A DNA stretch of 22,942 nucleotides from Methylocystaceae bacterium (GTDB lineage Bacteria; Pseudomonadota; Alphaproteobacteria; Rhizobiales; Beijerinckiaceae): contig PLZT01000629.1 in assembly GCA_003152255.1 (NCBI GenBank), positions 1 through 22,942 on the forward strand, in the 5' to 3' direction. The translations under genes were made by a program, and so were the position numbers. Positions 17,334-22,942 of the stretch are shown here, in pieces (position 1 is the stretch's first letter; every line of letters starts with the position of its first letter). The notes under the pieces are model-generated. The model had not been told where the DNA came from. It did not search any database and saw nothing but the letters and a program-made list of their open reading frames with translations.

Positions 17334-18191
17334 TTATTCGATGCCGAGGAACTTCTTGGCCGGAACAAGATTGTCCCCGAATTCTTTGAGAAAACGAACA
17401 ACTTGGGCGCGTTCCGTCACCGACAGGCCGACATCCGCTGCGCGGGAAAAGGCGATGTTGGAGGCGTCCAATTTGGCGAATGTTCCCGACGCCAGCGCGG
17501 GAAATTCAATTTCGACGCCGCCGCCCGACAGGAGCCGCGCGCGGGTCTTTCCACCTTTCTTTTCCCCGTGCGCATCGACAAATCCATACCAGAACGGGAA
17601 ATCGGCGGGCGGTTTGCCGTGCTTGAGATTGACGACCGCTAACTGATCGGCGTGTTCTTCCGTCAGATCGAGCCATCGCCCGACTGATTGAGCCGAGCCG
17701 ACATCGGGCGAGATTACGTGCACGATCGTCAGGCGATAACCCTCCGCCTCGATGGCGGCCATGAAGCCATCAAGAGACGCGCCTTCATCGATAATCCGCG
17801 TCAGATCGCCGAGAAGACCGCCGGCGAGGTCGTGAACGCAAAGAGCCTCGCGAGACGCCATGCAATCCAACACCATGTTGCGTTCGCCCTCGACGCGACC
17901 CTGATAATAGCCAACGCCCTCGACCGCGCATTGTTCGTCGATGAGATCGCCGCTGGCGTCGCGCAAGCCGAGGACGCGGAGCGTCGCGCCGATGCCTCCA
18001 TCGGCGTCATATGCCGCGATCCGCGATCCGTTCGACCGGAGGAAATCGATCAGCGTACGCGTGAATACGGACTTGCCAACGCCGCCCTTTTCAGAGGCGA
18101 CGAGGACGAGACGACGAGGAAGCGGAGGGATCGCGCGGGTGCGAAATCTCGGAGCGTCGGACATTCTTCCAACTACCGCTGGTTTTATCAT
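17334..18191 (-). CDS. ParA/MinD-like P-loop ATPase, StbB/TraL-like
   Basis: This is a 285-residue ATPase of the ParA/MinD/ArsA superfamily. The deviant Walker A motif EKGGVGKS is at 34-41, with both the signature Lys (K35) and the P-loop Lys (K40). AYDADGG at about 60-66 is the Walker A' region and VHDLAGG (D121) the likely Walker B. Its overall shape resembles StbB/TraL proteins of conjugative plasmids, which help position or transfer plasmid DNA, rather than chromosomal ParA. This assignment is from memory of family style. ATG 18191 has AGAGG six bases upstream; an in-frame ATG at 18164 is less well placed. It lies 62 bases downstream of a helix-turn-helix gene on the same strand, the order expected of an stbA-stbB pair. 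Confidence 0.7.
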   Translation of the reverse strand: MIKPAVVGRMSDAPRFRTRAIPPLPRRLVLVASEKGGVGKSVFTRTLIDFLRSNGSRIAAYDADGGIGATLRVLGLRDASGDLIDEQCAVEGVGYYQGRVEGERNMVLDCMASREALCVHDLAGGLLGDLTRIIDEGASLDGFMAAIEAEGYRLTIVHVISPDVGSAQSVGRWLDLTEEHADQLAVVNLKHGKPPADFPFWYGFVDAHGEKKGGKTRARLLSGGGVEIEFPALASGTFAKLDASNIAFSRAADVGLSVTERAQVVRFLKEFGDNLVPAKKFLGIE

Positions 18192-18253
18192 GGCCTGCCT
18201 CTGGTGTGCCTCGCGCGAAGCGAGACGGTATCGTGGATGACGTGCCGGGAAAA

Positions 18254-18715
18254 TCAGACGTCTCGGTCAGAGAGACGTGTTTTGAGCGCGGCAGCGATGA
18301 TCGCGGTTCTTTGCAATGTTGGCACTTGCGGCGCGCGAGCCCGTTTGATGCCGTCATCCGTGATCACGGGAGCAACGCGAGCGAGCGGAGCGGCGGCTCG
18401 CTGCGTTGGTGATCGGGCATCGAGAGGCTTTTCCGTCGCACGTTCCGTCGGCGTTGCTTCCATGGGCGCGGCCTTGGCTTCGTTAATATAATTTTTTAGC
18501 GTGCTAGCGGCAATTTTAAGGCCTTTGGCGGAAAACATGTCAGCAATGTCGCGATGTGAATAGCCATGCGCGCGGAGGCGCAAAAGATCCGGCAACATCT
18601 CGACTACAAGCGCGCGGACACCGCCAGAGCGGCGATGAGGCGGCCTCTTGGGAGGCGCCGCGAGCGCGGCGCGGACGGCGGCGCGCACTTTGGCTTTCTT
18701 ATTGCCAAACTCCAT
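18254..18715 (-). CDS. Small helix-turn-helix protein, StbA-like
   Basis: This 153-residue basic protein has a helix-turn-helix at about 46-77: LRLRAHGYSHRDIADMF, a turn, then a recognition-type helix including STLKNYINEA. Such modules occur in plasmid-borne DNA-binding proteins (StbA/TraD/MobC-like) encoded next to a P-loop ATPase. The C-terminal half is low complexity (Ala, Pro, Arg, Thr rich). I chose ATG 18715 because AAGGGG lies seven bases upstream; an ATG at 18793 in the same frame lacks a good site. A possible promoter upstream on the minus strand is TTGCGC (18793-18788) and TATATG (18771-18766) with 16-base spacing. Self-regulation of the pair by this protein would be typical. The family is not certain. 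Confidence 0.65.
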   Translation of the reverse strand: MEFGNKKAKVRAAVRAALAAPPKRPPHRRSGGVRALVVEMLPDLLRLRAHGYSHRDIADMFSAKGLKIAASTLKNYINEAKAAPMEATPTERATEKPLDARSPTQRAAAPLARVAPVITDDGIKRARAPQVPTLQRTAIIAAALKTRLSDRDV

Positions 18716-18944
18716 TAAAAAGCCCCTTCGGCTACGCCACTCGTATGACCTAGCCTGAGACAAAGCATATATCGAATCTTTCAAGCCGCGCAACCGATTA
18801 TGTGATTGTCGGGTCTCAAAAAAATGTCGGTTTGACGTGGCGCGAGCAGCATGTTTTCCCGATGGTTTTTAGTTCAGGCCGCATCGCTGTCGCGTGGCCG
18901 GCGCGGGTTTCCGTCGTGCGACAATCCTCAAACCGCCCGACCCC

Positions 18945-21239
18945 TCACGGCCCCTTCGCCACCACCGCCGCATGCGCCAGCTCCATTTGCGGCTCCCGCG
19001 TAAGAAAGTCGCCGAACTTGGCGCGGTAGACGACGAAGTTCTCCATCACGCGCTGGACATAGTTCCGCGTCTCCTGGATCGGGATGCGTTCGACCCAATC
19101 GACGGGATCGACATCGGCGTGGCGCGGGTCGCCATAGGCGTCGAGCCATTCCTTCACGCGGTGTCCGCCGGCGTTATAGGCGGCGAAGGTCAGGAGGTAG
19201 GAGCCCTTGAGCTCGCCGAGCAAGAGTCCAAGATGCGCGGCGCCGAGCTGCGCATTATAGGCGGGTTCGTCCAGCATTCTGCGGAGATCGAAGCCGACGC
19301 CGACGTGGACGGCGGTTTGACGCGCGGTCGATTCGATCATCTGCATCAGGCCCATCGCATGAGCGCCGGAGATCGCGCGCGGATCGAAGGCGCTTTCCTG
19401 CCGCGCGATGGCGTAGACGATCGAACGCGACGCCGAACCGGGAAGGCTCGTGAAGCGCGGCACGCCGTAGGCCGGGAAGGCGAGATCGTCGAGCGCGACG
19501 CCGCGATGCGAGGCGAGCTTGCCGAGGGCGAGAGAAATCCTGGCGTCGTGGGTTTGCGCGACCACCTCGCCCAGCGCGGCGACTTGCGATTCATCGGTCA
19601 GATGCTTCACGGCGTCGGCGGCGAGTGGGCCGGCCGAGTCCTTTTCTCCCGACGCGAGCAGCAACTCCACGACCCGCACGGAATCGTCGCGCGCGTCGCC
19701 TTGAGCGGGCGTCGGCGCGGGGCGCAAGGGCGAAGCGGCGGAACCGAGCTTCGCTAGCGCCAACTGGCCGTAAAACGTGGTAGAATGCGTCGCCGCTTCG
19801 GCGTAATAGTCGTGGGCGTTGGCGTTTTCCTCAGGCGTATGTCGCGTCTCGGCCGTTCGCGCCAGCCAATAGGCCGCGCGCGATTTTTGGATCGGTGTTT
19901 CCGCGATTTGCGCCAGAAGTTCGAAATGTCGCTCGGCGCCGGGGAGGTCGTTGAGGAAGCGCAGGGCTATCCAGCCGGCGTGGAATTCCGCGTCGACCCT
20001 CGCATTGACGCCATGCGCGGAATGCTGCGCGCAGATCGCATAGGCGCCTTGCGCGTCGCCGAGGTCGAGCAGTTTTCTGGCGACAAGGCGGCGCTCGACC
20101 CACCAGGCGTCGCCGTCGATCACGCGCTCGGGCTCGCGCGGGGCGTTGCGCAGCAGCGCGGCGGCTTCGGCGATTTTCTGCTTCTTGCGCAGGAGGTGCA
20201 CGCGCGCGTAGATCAGGCCGGGATCGTTCTGGAGCGACGCCGGGACCGTGGCGAAGAGCTTTTCGCTGCCATAATCGCTATTGGCGGCGGCGCGCACCCG
20301 GGCCAAAGCCACGACGTCCTTGCCGGCGAGTTCCGCGGCGCGCATGGCCGCCGCGTGTTTCTCGGCGTAGAGCAGGCGGTCGGCGCGGTATTTGTGATCG
20401 GCGACGGTCAGGAAATCGGAGAACTCCTTGCGCAGCACGGCTTCGATTGTTTCGTTGAAGTCTTCCTCGCGCCATAGCTGGCGGGCCAGCGCGCCGGCGG
20501 CGTCGAACTCGCCGTCGCGGGCGAGAACCCGCGCCAGCGCGATTTTTCCGGCGGGCGTCGATGGCTTTTCCTCGGCGAAGAATGATTTAACGGTCGAGTC
20601 GGGGTTGTGGTCGCCAAACAGCGCCTCCTCGGCGTGGCGGCGCAGCCAATCCCGGGCCGGCCAATTCGGCTGGTCGAACATGAACCGCGACAAGCGCGAG
20701 AACCCAGCCTCGCGCGGATGCAGGCGCAGTCCCGCCCATCGCGCCGCGAGGGCCGGAAGCGGCGCCCGCAACTCGGCGGCGGCGAAGTCGCCGGCGGCGA
20801 AGTCGGCCGCTTTATAGGCCGCCAGCGCCCGCGCGAAGGCGGGGGCGTCGTCGCCAAGGAGAAGCGCCGGATCGGGCAGGGAGGACGCGTTCGCGGCGTC
20901 GTCCTGATCGCGTCGCGGTTTGCTAGCTTCATAGGAAAGCAGCGCCGAGTCCGGCAGCGCGAAAAGCGCATTTTCGCGCATCAACGGACCATTCGGGAGC
21001 GCGCGGCGCGCATTCTCGCGCATCGTCTCCCCCGGTGGGGTGGGCGCGTATCGCCATTCGCCATTTCGGATCGTCGCCGCGATCGCATCGTCAAGGCTAG
21101 TGTCGACTTTTGCCGAGGGTTTGGTCAGCCGCTCGCGCAGGGTCGGCGCATAAAACGCCACTCCGCCTCCGACCAGTAGCCAAAGCCCGAGCCGCGCGGC
21201 GCCGCGCGTCGTGATGTGGAAGGGCCGGAGACTTTTCAT
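18945..21239 (-). CDS. Soluble lytic murein transglycosylase (Slt-type)
   Basis: This periplasmic enzyme cleaves the MurNAc-GlcNAc bond of peptidoglycan with formation of 1,6-anhydro-muramic acid. The 764-residue product has an N-terminal signal or anchor helix (about 15-30), a long alpha-helical superhelical region, and a C-terminal SLT domain. The catalytic Glu is about E615 in ARQESAFDPRAISGAHAMG, with GLMQMIESTA and LTFAAYNAGG downstream, all diagnostic. I chose ATG 21239 because it precedes the export segment and AGGGAG lies about nine bases upstream; the frame stays open to 21767 but that part has no conserved sequence and overlaps dapA. An imperfect 14-residue tandem repeat lies in the N-terminal region. 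The gene is divergent from dapA. Confidence 0.93.
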   Translation of the reverse strand: MKSLRPFHITTRGAARLGLWLLVGGGVAFYAPTLRERLTKPSAKVDTSLDDAIAATIRNGEWRYAPTPPGETMRENARRALPNGPLMRENALFALPDSALLSYEASKPRRDQDDAANASSLPDPALLLGDDAPAFARALAAYKAADFAAGDFAAAELRAPLPALAARWAGLRLHPREAGFSRLSRFMFDQPNWPARDWLRRHAEEALFGDHNPDSTVKSFFAEEKPSTPAGKIALARVLARDGEFDAAGALARQLWREEDFNETIEAVLRKEFSDFLTVADHKYRADRLLYAEKHAAAMRAAELAGKDVVALARVRAAANSDYGSEKLFATVPASLQNDPGLIYARVHLLRKKQKIAEAAALLRNAPREPERVIDGDAWWVERRLVARKLLDLGDAQGAYAICAQHSAHGVNARVDAEFHAGWIALRFLNDLPGAERHFELLAQIAETPIQKSRAAYWLARTAETRHTPEENANAHDYYAEAATHSTTFYGQLALAKLGSAASPLRPAPTPAQGDARDDSVRVVELLLASGEKDSAGPLAADAVKHLTDESQVAALGEVVAQTHDARISLALGKLASHRGVALDDLAFPAYGVPRFTSLPGSASRSIVYAIARQESAFDPRAISGAHAMGLMQMIESTARQTAVHVGVGFDLRRMLDEPAYNAQLGAAHLGLLLGELKGSYLLTFAAYNAGGHRVKEWLDAYGDPRHADVDPVDWVERIPIQETRNYVQRVMENFVVYRAKFGDFLTREPQMELAHAAVVAKGP
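20940..21023 (-). repeat. 42-bp imperfect tandem duplication inside the transglycosylase gene
   Basis: Two adjacent 42-base units (21023-20982 and 20981-20940) encode MRENARRALPNGPL and MRENALFALPDSAL. The repeat keeps the reading frame and lies in the poorly conserved region between the anchor helix and the helical superstructure. Confidence 0.8.
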
Positions 21240-21283
21240 TAGCCTGCTCTCCCTAGCCAAAAGGCGACCTTGCCTCCATATCG

Positions 21284-21298
21284 TTAACGAATCGTCAA
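21284..21298 (-). promoter_or_regulatory. Near-match CtrA box upstream of the transglycosylase gene
   Basis: On the minus strand the sequence is TTGA-CGATTCG-TTAA followed by C, one mismatch from TTAA-N7-TTAAC. It ends 45 bases before the transglycosylase ATG. Single mismatched sites occur by chance, so this is weak. Confidence 0.25.
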
Positions 21299-21510
21299 CC
21301 ATGACGACTCCCCACGCGCGGCCTCGGCCGATTCCAAAGGATTCGCGAGCGACGCATAGTAAACCCTGACCGACGCGCCGCGTTCCGCCCCCGCCAATAT
21401 GAAACCGCCCGAAGGCCTTTCCTGAATGGCTGTCAGCGGCTATGACAGCGGGAACGGATGTTGACGGGCGAATACGGCGTCTGTGAGGCGCTAAGGAAAG
21501 TCTTGATCTT

Positions 21511-22404
21511 ATGAGCAAAATGGCAATTTTCCATGGATCGGTCACCGCGTTGGTGACGCCCTTCGAGGGCGGCATGGTCGATTTCGAGCGGTTGCGGGCC
21601 CTGGTCGATTGGCAAATCGAGAGCGGCACGCATGGGCTGGTTCCGGTCGGCACGACCGGCGAAAGCCCCACGCTTTCCCATGAAGAACATGGCGCCGTCA
21701 TCACCGCGACCATCAAGGCCGCGCGCGGGCGCATCCCGGTCATCGCGGGGGCGGGGTCGAACAACACGCGCGAAGCGGTCGCCCTAGCCGGCCACGCCGA
21801 ACGCGCCGGGGCAGACGGCCTGCTGGTCGTAACGCCCTATTACAACAAGCCGAATCAGGAAGGGCTTTATCTCCACTTCAAGGCGATCAATGATTCGGTG
21901 TCGATTCCGATCATCATTTACAATATTCCGCCGCGCTCGGTGATCGACATGAGCGTCGAAACCATGAAGCGTTTATCGGAATTGAAGAATATCGTCGGGG
22001 TCAAGGACGCGACCGGCAATATCGCGCGCATCTCGCTACAGCGCGACGCGATGGGGCCGGACTTCATCCAGTTTTCCGGCGACGACATCACCGCGCTGGC
22101 CTGCATGGCGGCGGGAGCGTGCGGTTGTATTTCGGTCGTCGCGAATATCGCGCCGAGGCTTTGCGCCGATCTGCAAAACGCCGCGCTCGCCGGGGACTTC
22201 AAGACGGCCCTTGCGATACAGGACAAGCTCGTGCCGCTTCAGGTCGCCACCTTCCTGGAAGCGGGCGTCACCGGCGCGAAATATGGACTTTCGCTCCTTG
22301 GAAAAGTCGGCGAGGAGGTGCGGCTTCCGCTCGTTCCCTCGACGCAGGCGACCAAGGACCGCATCCGCGCCGCCATGGTCTTCGCCGGCCTGTTGGAGGC
22401 ATAA
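21511..22404 (+). CDS. dapA: 4-hydroxy-tetrahydrodipicolinate synthase
   Basis: DapA condenses pyruvate with aspartate semialdehyde, the first committed step of lysine and meso-diaminopimelate synthesis, supplying peptidoglycan precursors. The 297-residue product shows GTTGESPTL (T48, T49), the tyrosine of TPYYNKP (Y111), IIYNIPPRS (Y137, R142) and the Schiff-base lysine K165 in GVKDATGN. Length and motifs are standard for the bacterial enzyme rather than for related N-acetylneuraminate lyases. AAGGAAAG lies about ten bases before ATG 21511; a second in-frame ATG at 21520 would remove only three residues. smpB follows after nine bases, so they are probably cotranscribed, an arrangement common in Rhizobiales. 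Confidence 0.97.
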   Translation: MSKMAIFHGSVTALVTPFEGGMVDFERLRALVDWQIESGTHGLVPVGTTGESPTLSHEEHGAVITATIKAARGRIPVIAGAGSNNTREAVALAGHAERAGADGLLVVTPYYNKPNQEGLYLHFKAINDSVSIPIIIYNIPPRSVIDMSVETMKRLSELKNIVGVKDATGNIARISLQRDAMGPDFIQFSGDDITALACMAAGACGCISVVANIAPRLCADLQNAALAGDFKTALAIQDKLVPLQVATFLEAGVTGAKYGLSLLGKVGEEVRLPLVPSTQATKDRIRAAMVFAGLLEA

Positions 22405-22413
22405 GGACGGTCC

Positions 22414-22890
22414 GTGGCCCAAAAAGCAGATCCAAATTTCAAGGTTGTCTCCGAAAACCGCAAGGCCCGCTATAATTACGAGATCGGCGAGACCTTCGAG
22501 GCGGGTCTGGAACTGACGGGAACCGAGGTCAAATCGCTGCGCACCGGCAAGGCGACCATCGCCGAGAGCTACGCCCATGTCGACCGCAAGGGCGAGGCGT
22601 GGCTGGTGAACGCCACCATCCCCGAATATATGGCCGGCAATCGCTTCAATCACGAGCCCAAGCGGCTGCGCAAGCTGCTGCTGAAACACCGCGAACTCGT
22701 GAAGCTGTCGCAGGCGGTCGAGCGCGAGGGCATGTCCATCGTGCCGCTGCGGCTTTATTTCAACCCGCGCGGGCGGGCCAAGATCCAGATCGCGCTGGGA
22801 CGCGGCAAGAAACTGCACGACAAGCGCGAGGTCGAGAAAAAACGCGACTGGAACCGCGAAAAGAGCCGGCTGATGCGCGACAAGGGGTGA
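22414..22890 (+). CDS. smpB: SsrA-binding protein SmpB
   Basis: SmpB binds tmRNA (SsrA) and brings it to stalled ribosomes for trans-translation. The 158-residue product has the beta-barrel RNA-binding core, with [20 protein letters not shown] and [12 protein letters not shown], then YNPH-type [12 protein letters not shown], followed by [24 protein letters not shown], all diagnostic. The basic C-terminal tail ([18 protein letters not shown]) inserts in the mRNA channel of the ribosome. It starts with GTG at 22414, supported by AAGGACGG five bases upstream. It follows dapA by nine bases. No tmRNA gene is visible in the window, and the last 52 bases hold nothing I can assign. Confidence 0.97.
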   Translation: MAQKADPNFKVVSENRKARYNYEIGETFEAGLELTGTEVKSLRTGKATIAESYAHVDRKGEAWLVNATIPEYMAGNRFNHEPKRLRKLLLKHRELVKLSQAVEREGMSIVPLRLYFNPRGRAKIQIALGRGKKLHDKREVEKKRDWNREKSRLMRDKG

Positions 22891-22942
22891 GTCGCGGGGA
22901 ATAGCGGGCGCCATTTATCCCTAGGGCCTGTCATCAATTGAG

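Noticed and set aside
18716..18944. Attachment site or insertion-sequence ends flanking the StbA/StbB-like module
   Set aside because: I found no inverted or direct repeat and no tRNA gene at the borders by eye.

Overview
The window looks like chromosomal DNA of a GC-rich alphaproteobacterium, probably of the order Rhizobiales. The evidence is the fixNOQP-fixGHIS style cbb3 oxidase cluster with an FNR/FixK-type box, the long rhizobial-type CcoN, and perfect or near-perfect CtrA-type boxes (TTAA-N7-TTAA). A Methylocystis/Methylosinus-like host is my guess from general style; it is not proven by the sequence.

Layout. Positions 3-284 hold the end of a ParE/RelE-type toxin gene that runs off the left edge, convergent with dnaB (297-1802, minus). 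An APC-family amino acid permease (2042-3442, minus) and an unrecognised single-pass membrane protein (3501-4862, minus) follow. A 489-base gene-free gap leads to a beta-carbonic anhydrase (5352-6062, plus), which converges on an M48 membrane-associated metallopeptidase (6091-7167, minus). A small secreted SH3-domain protein lies at 7352-7816 (plus).

The core of the window is a complete cytochrome cbb3 oxidase locus on the plus strand. ccoN, ccoO, ccoQ and ccoP (8188-11713) encode the oxidase. After a strong 15-bp hairpin, ccoG, ccoH, ccoI and ccoS (11781-16167) encode its assembly factors. An MFS transporter overlaps the end of ccoS (16164-17264). Upstream of ccoN an FNR/FixK box (8042-8055) is centred at about -41.5 relative to a start site predicted from a TACAAT -10 element, the classical layout of an oxygen-responsive activated promoter. 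The MFS protein carries a Met/His pattern matching that recalled for CcoA, the copper importer needed for cbb3 oxidase. If correct, copper import, copper translocation (CcoI) and oxidase synthesis are joined in one transcription unit.

Between this locus and the next housekeeping block is a two-gene minus-strand module: a small helix-turn-helix protein (18254-18715), then a ParA/MinD-like P-loop ATPase (17334-18191). It resembles the StbA-StbB/TraL pairs of conjugative plasmids and is probably a plasmid or integrative-element remnant. The right end is housekeeping: a soluble lytic transglycosylase (18945-21239, minus) divergent from dapA (21511-22404) and smpB (22414-22890). I saw no rRNA, tRNA, CRISPR array or insertion sequence.
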